Assembly (NCBI GenBank): GCA_018303895.1
Contig: JAGVXJ010000037.1
Location: 1-6,589, forward strand
Reading direction: 5' to 3'
Length of the DNA stretch: 6,589 nucleotides
DNA from: Candidatus Pacearchaeota archaeon
GTDB lineage: Archaea; Nanobdellota; Nanobdellia; Pacearchaeales; GW2011-AR1
Below the pieces are notes generated by a model, which did no database searches, was not told the DNA's origin, and saw only the letters and a list, made by a program, of their open reading frames with translations. Both the position numbers and the translations under genes were made by a program. Positions 1 to 5,637 of the stretch are shown here, one piece after another. The stretch's first letter is position 1. Each line of letters opens with the position of its first letter.

Positions 1-503
1 ATGCTATTTTTAATTTTATTTATCGCCTTACTTGATACAACAAATTTCAACCAGTCCCTATTTGGCCTTTGATTTTTATTTGTAACAATTTCAATAACAT
101 CTCCAGAATTAATTTTTTTGTCAAGCGATGCAAAAAGACCATTGATTCTTCCACCAATTGCTTTGTCCCCAATTTCCTGATGAATATGATAAGCAAAGTC
201 CAAAACACACGCACCCGTCGGTAATTCAATCGCTTTTCCTTTTGGAGTGTAACAATAAATCTTATCCGAGAAAATATTTACTTTAACATCTTTCAAAAAT
301 TCTTTTGAATCCGCTTGATTTTGTAAATCCAAAACCGACCTTAACCAAGCCGTTCTCCTTTCAAATTCAACATCAGATTTAATTCCCTTATACGACCAAT
401 GTGCCGCCATTCCCTCCTCGGCAAAATCATCCATCTCAAGAGTTCTTATTTGAACTTCTACAACTTTATCATCTTTTGTTTTTACAACGGTGTGTAAAGA
501 TTT
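1..503 (-). pseudogene. RelA/SpoT homolog, frame-shifted C-terminal part: end of synthetase and TGS domain, cut by the window edge
   Basis: Reading the minus strand from 503 gives 167 stop-free codons that continue the upstream RSH fragment. It opens with KSLHTVV, then VVEVQIRT (the glutamate of the synthetase active site) and EEGMAAHWSYK, all RSH signatures. A TGS domain follows at about 73-281 (YCYTPKGKAIELPTG, FAYHIH, GDVIEIVT), then RDWLKFV, which usually follows TGS. The reading frame is open to base 1, so any later helical or ACT domains lie outside the window. The frame differs from the N-terminal part. Comparing DYI...KSLHT here with the family pattern DYIAxPKxNGYxSLHT shows about eight residues plus one base missing. 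The lost loop carries the tyrosine that, in characterised Rel proteins, stacks on the guanine base. The only in-frame ATGs are downstream (434), so separate translation is not obvious. I infer one broken gene or an assembly error. Confidence 0.82.
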
Positions 504-1381
504 ATGTAATCTTTCAATGTTCCCTCAACAGGAAAATAATTCTCATGTAAAACCCCCAGAATTTTATAACAATCCTCGACGTTTTCAGCAATTATTCTTA
601 TCGCAAAATGGTCCTTATGTTTTTCAAGTGGAACTCCCCGATCAGTGATTTTTTTAAATATGCTATAAATATGTTTATCTCTTCCTTTAATTTTTAAAAT
701 TTTAACTTTGTTTTTCAAAAGAACTTCAACTTCTGAAATAAAAGATTTTATGAATGATTCTCTTTCCTCTTTAGATGCCTTCAAAAATTCCGAAATTTCC
801 CTAAATTTTTTTGGATTAATTATTTTAAATGCTTCATCTTCAAGATTTCTTTTTATGTATTCCAAACCAAAACGATTTGCCAACGGAGCATATATTTCAA
901 AAACTTCTTTAGTAATTCTTTTCTGTTCTAATTCGGGAAGAGCACCAAGAGTTAACAGACTTGTAAGTTTAGATGCAAGTTTAACAAAAATCACTCGAGG
1001 AGCATACAATGAAGTAAGCAAAATTTTTCTTACAATTTCCGCCTCGGCATTTCTGTTTTTTTCTCGCAAAACCCGAAGTTGATTTTGCCCAAAAACCAAA
1101 TCAGAAATTCCTTTCCCAAAATTATCTTGAATTTCTTTTGGCGCAAGTCTTTCATCAAGGCCATAAAGCAAACCCGCACAAACAATTTCAGAAGTCAGTT
1201 TAGACTTAACTAAAACCAACCCAATCCGAATATTATTCACAACCTGTTCTTCACCCGAAATTCTTTTTTCCGAACCAAACTTCTGTTTAATAAAATCAAT
1301 CGCCGTCTCAAATAGTTCTATTTCCTTTTTGGAATACATCTCCGAACAGGCATTAAAAAATTCTTCACGTGTTTCATCCAT
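482..1381 (-). CDS. RelA/SpoT homolog (RSH), N-terminal fragment: degenerate HD domain plus broken (p)ppGpp synthetase
   Basis: RSH enzymes transfer pyrophosphate from ATP to GDP/GTP to make the alarmone (p)ppGpp and may hydrolyse it with an HD domain. Residues ~20-185 align with the HD domain, but the metal and catalytic positions are gone: the usual HPLxVA histidine is N49, the LLHD pair is Y73-G74, and the KLADRLHN motif reads KLASKLTS (134-141). Hydrolase activity is therefore not expected. The YAPLANRFG segment (164-172) is intact. The synthetase begins near 225 with IKGRDKHIYSIFKK (R234) and DHFAIRI (D257), both typical, and reaches LKDYI (289-293). It then falls out of frame and stops six residues later, where the family continues with a PKxNGYxSLHT motif. 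The rest of the gene lies in another frame (1-503). The start ATG at 1381 is supported by a TATA box 24.5 nt upstream. Family assignment is sure; whether the gene is functional is doubtful. Confidence 0.88.
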   Translation of the reverse strand: MDETREEFFNACSEMYSKKEIELFETAIDFIKQKFGSEKRISGEEQVVNNIRIGLVLVKSKLTSEIVCAGLLYGLDERLAPKEIQDNFGKGISDLVFGQNQLRVLREKNRNAEAEIVRKILLTSLYAPRVIFVKLASKLTSLLTLGALPELEQKRITKEVFEIYAPLANRFGLEYIKRNLEDEAFKIINPKKFREISEFLKASKEERESFIKSFISEVEVLLKNKVKILKIKGRDKHIYSIFKKITDRGVPLEKHKDHFAIRIIAENVEDCYKILGVLHENYFPVEGTLKDYINLYTPL

Positions 1382-1402
1382 AGAATAACCATGAAAAAAT
1401 AA

Positions 1403-1408
1403 TTTATA
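1403..1408 (-). promoter_or_regulatory. TATA box of the RSH gene
   Basis: On the minus strand this reads TATAAA, centred 24.5 nt upstream of the ATG at 1381. This spacing fits archaeal transcription starting at or next to the start codon (a leaderless mRNA). No Shine-Dalgarno sequence is seen. Together with the TATA box at 1440 it makes 1382-1466 a divergent promoter region with no other feature visible. Confidence 0.6.
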
Positions 1409-1439
1409 GAATTATCTGTATAAAAATCATAACAAAAAA

Positions 1440-1445
1440 TATAAA
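1440..1445 (+). promoter_or_regulatory. TATA box of the 178-aa gene
   Basis: TATAAA centred 24.5 nt before the ATG at 1467, with A-rich sequence before it as expected for a BRE. The sequence from the box onward (TATAAACTTCAAAAA) is shared with the promoter at 4495, suggesting a lineage promoter consensus. A leaderless transcript is expected. Confidence 0.65.
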
Positions 1446-1466
1446 CTTCAAAAACATTTTTTTATT

Positions 1467-2003
1467 ATGAACTGGAAAGAGTTAGAACGACCCGGATTTT
1501 TCGGGGATAAAAAAGACCAAATAATCGACGGATACAATCAAAAGTATGGGAAAGAAAATTGGCAACTTGCCTGGAAGTTTGGACAAGAAAGAATTTCTTT
1601 TTTATTAGCCTGCCAGATTTATGAAGACGCTTATTTTGCAGATTCATTAAATCGTGAAGATTTGTGGAAAAAACTCACGCACGACGCCAAAAATATTTAC
1701 GACCATAAAGAGTCAAATATTTTTTCTGGATTCGATTATTCAATACAAGAAAGCCCCGCATCACATCTCCAGGATATAGCAATAAGAAGAGTGGTTTTAA
1801 GAAGAAGTTGGCAATTCGAAGGTGACAAATTAATCCAGATACGCAGCCACAAAGAATATTGGGGAAGAAATCTAAGCCCAGGAAAAGTTCAGTTTCATCT
1901 TCCTGCCTTGATAGAAAAACCCAATCTTGAAAGTTGGTGGAATAAAAATTCAGTTGAAGACTTCTACCAGAGCAATAAATATTTGTTTGTCAAAATCGAA
2001 TAA
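1467..2003 (+). CDS. Conserved-looking protein of unknown function, 178 aa
   Basis: I cannot assign a function. The protein is soluble-looking, with no signal peptide or membrane segment, and rich in Trp, Tyr, Arg and His. Visible blocks are an N-terminal RPGFFGDKKDQII (8-20), CQIYEDAYFADSLNREDLW (49-67), and a dense polar stretch from 99 to 146 including SHLQDIAIRRVVLRRSW and IRSHKEYWGRNLSPGKV. It ends with SWWNKNSVEDFYQSNKYL (156-173). Such clustering of charged and aromatic residues looks like a conserved active or binding surface rather than a low-constraint orphan. I have an unverified impression that similar proteins occur widely in candidate-phylum genomes. The start ATG is fixed by a TATA box 24.5 nt upstream with no leader. 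It is divergent from the RSH gene and upstream of mcm but has its own promoter. Confidence 0.85.
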   Translation: MNWKELERPGFFGDKKDQIIDGYNQKYGKENWQLAWKFGQERISFLLACQIYEDAYFADSLNREDLWKKLTHDAKNIYDHKESNIFSGFDYSIQESPASHLQDIAIRRVVLRRSWQFEGDKLIQIRSHKEYWGRNLSPGKVQFHLPALIEKPNLESWWNKNSVEDFYQSNKYLFVKIE

Positions 2004-2018
2004 AAATTCACATAAATC

Positions 2019-2024
2019 TATAAA
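2019..2024 (+). promoter_or_regulatory. Candidate TATA box upstream of mcm
   Basis: TATAAA within CTATAAAAACC lies just after the stop of the preceding gene. The transcript would start near 2046, but no start codon is found there, unlike at other promoters in the window. A second, weaker element (TTAAAA, 2057-2062) is centred 24.5 nt before an ATG at 2084 and could be the real leaderless promoter. Confidence 0.4.
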
Positions 2025-2184
2025 AACCAAAACCCCCTGAAAAGTATCGACCGAAATTAAAAGAGAGAATAATAGTTCAAAGAATGAAGACTTAATTATT
2101 GAAGCAAAGAATTTCTTTGATTTTTACAAAAAAGAAGTCGGAGAATCATTAAGAAAAGGGAATAATGTAATATACCTCGATTTC

Positions 2185-4089
2185 ATGAAGTTAAGTGAAT
2201 ATTCAAATCTTCTCGCCGACGAAATTTTGGCAAATCCCGACGATATTTTGCATTTAGTTGAATTAGCAATAGAAGAGTCAGGTTTGGTAAAAAATGTCAG
2301 GGTTAGACTTTTTAATACTCCTGCAAGTCACGAAGTAAAAATAAGAAACATCCGTTCAAAACATCTTAACGAGCTTATCACGATTGAAGGAATAATTCGT
2401 CAGGCTTCGGATGTAAGACCTCAAGTTGTAAACGCGAAATTTGAATGTCCATCGTGTGGGACAATAATTTCAGTTCTGCAACTTGAAAAAAAATTCAGAG
2501 AGCCAAGCAGATGTTCTTGCGGAAGAAGAGGTGGATTCAAAGTTTTAAGCAGAGAAATGGTCGACACCCAAAGACTTGTAATTGAAGAATCTCCAGAATC
2601 TTTATTTGGTGGTGAACAGCCAAAGAGAATGAATATTTTTGTTAAAGAAGATTTAGTCGAACCGAAAATGGAAGAGAAAACAACTCCAGGTGCAAAAGTA
2701 AAAGTGATTGGAGTTCTAAAAGAAGTTCCGGTTCCATTAACAACCGGCGGACTTTCCACAAGATTTGAACTCGCTGTCGAAGCAAACAATGTAATCCCAA
2801 TGGAAGAAACTTTTGAAGAGTTGAATATTAATGAAGAAGATGAAAGACAAATTTTAGAACTTGCGGCAGACCCAAAAGTTTTCGAAAAACTGGCGAAGAG
2901 CATCACACCAAGTGTCTGGGGTTATGATGAAATAAAACGTTCATTAGTTCTGCAACTTTTCGGCGGAGTTAAAAAAGAAAAACAAAATGGTTCACGAATA
3001 AGGGGAGATATACATATTCTTTTAATCGGTGACCCTGGTGTCGCAAAATCTGTAACTCTTGGGTTCATGGCAAACATTTCTCCAAAAGGGCGATATGTCG
3101 TCGGAAAATCAACTTCGGGGGCAGGTTTAACTGCGACAGTTGTCCGTGATGAATATTTGAAAGGATGGAGTTTGGAAGCCGGAGCAATGGTTCTCGCACA
3201 CAAAGGATTAGTTTGTATCGATGAATTGGAAAGGATGGATCCACAAGATAGAAGTGCAATGCATGAAGCGATGGAACAGCAAACAGTTACAATTTCAAAA
3301 GCAAATGTTCAGGCATCACTTAAAGCAGAAACGTCCGTCCTTGCCGCAGCAAACCCCAAATTCGGACGATTTGATCCTTATCAACCAATCGCGCAACAAA
3401 TAGATTTGCCCCCAACATTGATTAACCGATTTGATATAATTTTTACATTAAGAGATATTCCAAATCGAGAAAATGATAATAGAATCGCAATTCATGTTTT
3501 GCAAGAACATAAGACTAAAGGAAATGATATGTTAATTCCACGAGAACTTTTCAGAAAATATATAGCATACTCAAAGCAGAGGGTTCAACCCGAACTTTCC
3601 GACGAGGCAATTGAAGAAATAAGACAATTTTACGTCGAGTTAAGAAATAAACCAGTATCATCAGAATCAGCATTGAGACCAATTCCAATTTCCGCTCGTC
3701 AATTGCAGGCACTTGTAAGAATGGCAGAAGCATCAGCAAAAGTCAGATTAAGTCAAACAGTTCAGATTGAAGATGCTCAAAGAGCGATAGAAATAATGAA
3801 ATATTATTTAATGCAGGTTGGATATGATTACGAAAGCAAATCAGTTGACATCGACAGAATTTCTGGGAAGTATTCCTTTTCTCAACGAAGTAAAATAATG
3901 ATTGTCAAGGAAACAATTCTTACTCTCGAAAAAAAACTGGGAAAAATGATTCCCATTGAGGAATTAGAAAAAGAACTTGAGAGTAAAATAAGCAAACCAG
4001 AGCTTGAAGAACTTATTGAAAAATTGAAGAGGGGCGGAGAATTATTTGAACCTCGTCGAGGATACGTGCAAAATGCAGATAGTAACTAG
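2185..4089 (+). CDS. mcm: MCM replicative DNA helicase
   Basis: Archaeal MCM is the hexameric ATP-driven 3'-5' helicase that unwinds DNA at the replication fork. From the ATG at 2185 (634 aa): N-terminal domain with LNELITIEGIIRQASDVRPQ (61-80) and a zinc-binding set C88, C91, C110, C112; AAA+ domain with Walker A GDPGVAKS (282-289), Walker B IDE (345-347), sensor 1 N390 in AAANPKFGRF, arginine finger R415 in NRFD, and a sensor 2 arginine near R505. A winged-helix domain closes the protein (~565-628, FEPRRG at 621-626). All catalytic residues look intact. The first ATG is probably internal. The frame stays open upstream to 2041, and from 2101 it encodes EAKNFFDFYKKEVGESL, matching the helical start of MCM proteins. 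No ATG, GTG or TTG is in that frame. A one-base loss after the ATG at 2084 (ATGAAGAC for ATGAAAGAC) would give MKDLIIEAKNFF and about 668 aa. A T-run after the stop probably ends transcription. Confidence 0.97.
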   Translation: MKLSEYSNLLADEILANPDDILHLVELAIEESGLVKNVRVRLFNTPASHEVKIRNIRSKHLNELITIEGIIRQASDVRPQVVNAKFECPSCGTIISVLQLEKKFREPSRCSCGRRGGFKVLSREMVDTQRLVIEESPESLFGGEQPKRMNIFVKEDLVEPKMEEKTTPGAKVKVIGVLKEVPVPLTTGGLSTRFELAVEANNVIPMEETFEELNINEEDERQILELAADPKVFEKLAKSITPSVWGYDEIKRSLVLQLFGGVKKEKQNGSRIRGDIHILLIGDPGVAKSVTLGFMANISPKGRYVVGKSTSGAGLTATVVRDEYLKGWSLEAGAMVLAHKGLVCIDELERMDPQDRSAMHEAMEQQTVTISKANVQASLKAETSVLAAANPKFGRFDPYQPIAQQIDLPPTLINRFDIIFTLRDIPNRENDNRIAIHVLQEHKTKGNDMLIPRELFRKYIAYSKQRVQPELSDEAIEEIRQFYVELRNKPVSSESALRPIPISARQLQALVRMAEASAKVRLSQTVQIEDAQRAIEIMKYYLMQVGYDYESKSVDIDRISGKYSFSQRSKIMIVKETILTLEKKLGKMIPIEELEKELESKISKPELEELIEKLKRGGELFEPRRGYVQNADSN

Positions 4090-4094
4090 ATGAA

Positions 4095-4433
4095 TTATTT
4101 TTTTGGAAAATAAGGAATATCATTTTCTAAATCAGATAAAGAAAATATTTTAGAAAGAGGCACAAATTCACAAGGAGCAACAAAATTTCCACCAACACAA
4201 TAATCTGTAGGTAATCTTCTTGAAAACCAAATACCAAGTTGATTATCCGATTCACCTTTACCTGCAACATAACCCATCGCTGTTTCAAGATGTTGCCATT
4301 CAGCATCCAATCTCATTCCTCGATTAATTTCCATTCTTTTACGAAGAATATATAATCCCTGCGATTCGTCAAAAAATTTAGCATCAGGAAAATTTTTATC
4401 CTCAAACCATTTTTCTGGAAAAAGAGTTTTCAT
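4095..4433 (-). CDS. Small protein of unknown function, 112 aa
   Basis: I do not recognise this protein. It begins MKTLFPEKWFED and is soluble-looking, with no membrane segment or signal peptide. Notable parts are a basic stretch LYILRKRMEINRGMRL (27-42), an aromatic glycine-rich middle (GIWFSRRLPTDYCVGGNF, 67-84) and an acidic tail ending YFPKK. Two cysteines (C79 and C88) are spaced too far for a simple CxxC zinc ribbon. The start ATG at 4433 is supported by a TATA box 24.5 nt upstream, which argues that it is a real expressed gene. It converges on mcm with only 5 nt between the stop codons, and it shares a divergent promoter region with the gene at 4522. Confidence 0.72.
   Translation of the reverse strand: MKTLFPEKWFEDKNFPDAKFFDESQGLYILRKRMEINRGMRLDAEWQHLETAMGYVAGKGESDNQLGIWFSRRLPTDYCVGGNFVAPCEFVPLSKIFSLSDLENDIPYFPKK
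4098..4104 (+). terminator. Oligo-T terminator of mcm
   Basis: Seven consecutive T residues lie 9 nt after the mcm stop codon, with no stable hairpin, as is usual for archaeal intrinsic termination. The same bases encode the last lysines of the convergent gene. Confidence 0.45.
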
Positions 4434-4454
4434 TAAAAATCATGAAGAACATCC

Positions 4455-4460
4455 TTTATA
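4455..4460 (-). promoter_or_regulatory. TATA box of the 112-aa gene
   Basis: Reads TATAAA on the minus strand inside TTTTTATAAAGG, centred 24.5 nt before the ATG at 4433. A leaderless transcript is expected. Confidence 0.6.
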
Positions 4461-4483
4461 AAAATTATTGTGATTTGATTATC

Positions 4484-4502
4484 TCATAAAAACTTATAAA
4501 CT
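4484..4502 (+). repeat. 19-nt direct repeat, copy 1 (promoter element)
   Basis: The sequence TCATAAAAACTTATAAACT occurs here and again at 4822-4840 with no mismatch. It contains the TATA box and the upstream A-rich BRE-like region. It is better read as a shared promoter than as a mobile repeat. Confidence 0.7.
4495..4500 (+). promoter_or_regulatory. TATA box of the 94-aa gene
   Basis: TATAAA centred 24.5 nt before the ATG at 4522. It sits in a 19-nt sequence (4484-4502) repeated exactly at 4822-4840 in front of the RPA leader. The spacing favours the ATG at 4522 over the in-frame TTG at 4516. Confidence 0.65.
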
Positions 4503-4521
4503 TCAAAAAATTACATTGGCA

Positions 4522-4806
4522 ATGGCAAAAAATAATTTGGGAAAAAAGGCCTTAGCAGACCATCAAATATTTATCCAAGGAATTGAATCTCTTGCAAAAC
4601 AAGGAAAGAATTTGGACAATGAGAGTGACCTGTATTTTGTGAGACTTAAGGCAGGAAATGCAATAGACCTTTGTGAAGAACTTGAAGGTTTGATGAGTAA
4701 ATATAATTTTGGGACCAAGGGAGACAAAAAACTAATCGAAGAAGCCAGAAAATATTTTGAACCTTTCCAATACAAGTGTTTCAGTTTGAAGAATCCGAGA
4801 GATTAA
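4522..4806 (+). CDS. Small helical protein of unknown function, 94 aa
   Basis: I do not recognise a family. The protein is mostly charged and probably all-helical. It has a lysine-rich start (MAKNNLGKKALADHQ), a middle helix with AGNAIDLCEELEGLMSKY, and a C-terminal part with LIEEARKYFEPFQYKCF; no transmembrane segment is seen. I chose the ATG at 4522 because it is 24.5 nt from the TATA centre; an in-frame TTG six bases upstream would add two residues (MA). It is transcribed divergently from the 112-aa gene and lies upstream of the RPA-like gene, which has its own copy of the same promoter. Single-gene transcription is therefore likely. Confidence 0.75.
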   Translation: MAKNNLGKKALADHQIFIQGIESLAKQGKNLDNESDLYFVRLKAGNAIDLCEELEGLMSKYNFGTKGDKKLIEEARKYFEPFQYKCFSLKNPRD

Positions 4807-4821
4807 CTATTTCTTCTAATA

Positions 4822-4840
4822 TCATAAAAACTTATAAACT
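4822..4840 (+). promoter_or_regulatory. Promoter of the RPA leader (second copy of the 19-nt repeat)
   Basis: This is an exact copy of the promoter at 4484-4502, with TATAAA at 4833-4838. With the window's usual spacing, transcription would start at about A4860, 133 nt before the RPA-like ATG. No ATG occurs between 4860 and 4993, so the transcript would carry a real 5' leader, unlike its neighbours. Confidence 0.6.
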
Positions 4841-4859
4841 CTCAAAATTTTTCCTAATA

Positions 4860-4992
4860 ATAAATTAAAAGATTTGATTTTTTGAGATTCCTAAAACCCT
4901 TGGGGATTCAGATAAGAAAGGGTGGGTCTCGGACAAAGTCCGAGCTTGGAGTGGGAATTTGAAACTCAAAAAAATCAAACAAAAAACAAAAG
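4860..4992 (+). ncRNA. Candidate structured leader RNA (multi-branch fold) upstream of the RPA-like gene
   Basis: A GC-rich island stands out from the AT-rich surroundings and folds on inspection. A 14-bp closing stem pairs 4873-4886 (TTTGATTTTTTGAG) with 4965-4979 (one bulged A). Inside it ATTCCT (4887-4892) pairs with GGGAAT (4953-4958). Two hairpins branch off: ACCCTT/AAGGGT (4896-4901 with 4918-4923, 16-nt loop GGGGATTCAGATAAGA) and CTCGGAC/GTCCGAG (4928-4934 with 4938-4944, AAA loop). Unpaired junction bases GGGT and CTTGGAGT remain. The predicted transcription start (~4860) lies just before the closing stem and the ATG lies 13 nt after it. No T-run separates the two, so this looks like a cis-acting leader rather than an independent RNA. 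It matches no riboswitch, C/D or H/ACA guide, SRP or RNase P RNA that I can recognise. Confidence 0.55.
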
Positions 4993-5625
4993 ATGGCAGA
5001 TGAACAATTCAAAAGAAATGTTGCACACAAAGTAAGAATCGGAGAAATCTTTTTAGGAAAACCTCTTCTTGAAAGCGATAGATTTATTTTCCTTGAACTA
5101 GGAAACAGAAAAATAATAAGAACAAATGTAATTGGAAATATTGTTGATAAATATGAAAGTCAGGGAGACAGGAAATATCTTTTCTTAACTTTAGACGATG
5201 GCTCAGGACAAATAAAATTGAAGATATTTGGCGACGATGTTTCAAAATTTTCCGACGTGCAACAAGGACAAACAGTAGTTGTAATTGGAAATTTAAGATA
5301 TTTTAACAATGAAATTTACATTGCGCCAGAAATAATAAAAGAACATGATCCAAGATATTTGCTTGTAAGAAAACTCGAAATAGAAAAAGAAAAAAGCAAA
5401 AATCCCGACGTCATTTCTACTGGAAAAGAGCAAATGATGGCAGTAAAAGATAAGATACTTGACTTCATAAAAAAAGCCGAACAAGAGGGTGGAATGGAAG
5501 TTGATAGAATAATTCTGCAATTAACTGATGTTTCTCCAGAGATAATAAACCAAGAAATACAAAAATTTATTGAAGAAGGAATTGTTTTCGAACCTCGTCC
5601 TGGAAAAGTAAGATATTTGGGATAA
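4993..5625 (+). CDS. RPA32-like single-stranded DNA-binding protein (OB fold plus winged helix)
   Basis: The protein would coat single-stranded DNA during replication and repair. Residues ~35-115 form an OB fold: KIIRTNVIGNIVDKYES leads into YLFLTLDDGSGQIKLKIFGDD (62-82), then GQTVVVIGNLRYFNNEIYIAPE. A charged linker (~125-145) joins a C-terminal winged helix (~148-208) with ILDFIKKAEQEGGMEVDRII and VFEPRPGKVRYLG. This order, one OB fold followed by a winged helix, is that of eukaryotic RPA32 and of archaeal RPA-associated proteins; the winged helix usually binds partner proteins. There is no zinc finger. The 210-aa length suits the family. The ATG at 4993 has no Shine-Dalgarno sequence and no TATA box at leaderless distance; it follows a folded leader. 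It may work with the MCM encoded nearby. It could alternatively be a telomere-/RPA-accessory OB protein rather than the main RPA. Confidence 0.88.
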   Translation: MADEQFKRNVAHKVRIGEIFLGKPLLESDRFIFLELGNRKIIRTNVIGNIVDKYESQGDRKYLFLTLDDGSGQIKLKIFGDDVSKFSDVQQGQTVVVIGNLRYFNNEIYIAPEIIKEHDPRYLLVRKLEIEKEKSKNPDVISTGKEQMMAVKDKILDFIKKAEQEGGMEVDRIILQLTDVSPEIINQEIQKFIEEGIVFEPRPGKVRYLG

Positions 5626-5628
5626 TTA

Positions 5629-5634
5629 TTTTTT
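5629..5634 (+). terminator. Oligo-T terminator of the RPA-like gene
   Basis: Six T residues lie 3 nt after the stop codon within TTATTTTTTAATTTA, between convergent genes whose stops are 12 nt apart. No hairpin is needed for archaeal termination. Confidence 0.4.
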
Positions 5635-5637
5635 AAT

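Noticed and set aside
482..505. Programmed ribosomal frameshifting in the RSH gene
   Set aside because: No slippery sequence is evident, and about eight conserved active-site residues are missing, so a shift alone would not restore a working enzyme.
708..1082. A 124-codon open frame on the plus strand inside the RSH gene
   Set aside because: It is the antisense shadow of clear RSH coding sequence, with low-complexity serine/phenylalanine-rich translation and no promoter.
2421..2906. A 161-codon open frame on the minus strand inside mcm
   Set aside because: It lies opposite conserved MCM sequence including the zinc-binding region; its Ser/Phe/Pro-rich translation is typical of an antisense shadow.
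4902..4955. G-quadruplex formed by the GGGG, GGG, GGG and GGG runs in the RPA leader
   Set aside because: The loops would be long and uneven, and most of these G runs are better explained by Watson-Crick pairing in the proposed fold.
4873..4980. C/D box or H/ACA guide RNA upstream of the RPA-like gene
   Set aside because: I find no C (RUGAUGA) and D (CUGA) box pair, and no clear kink-turn with an ANA tail at the proper distance.
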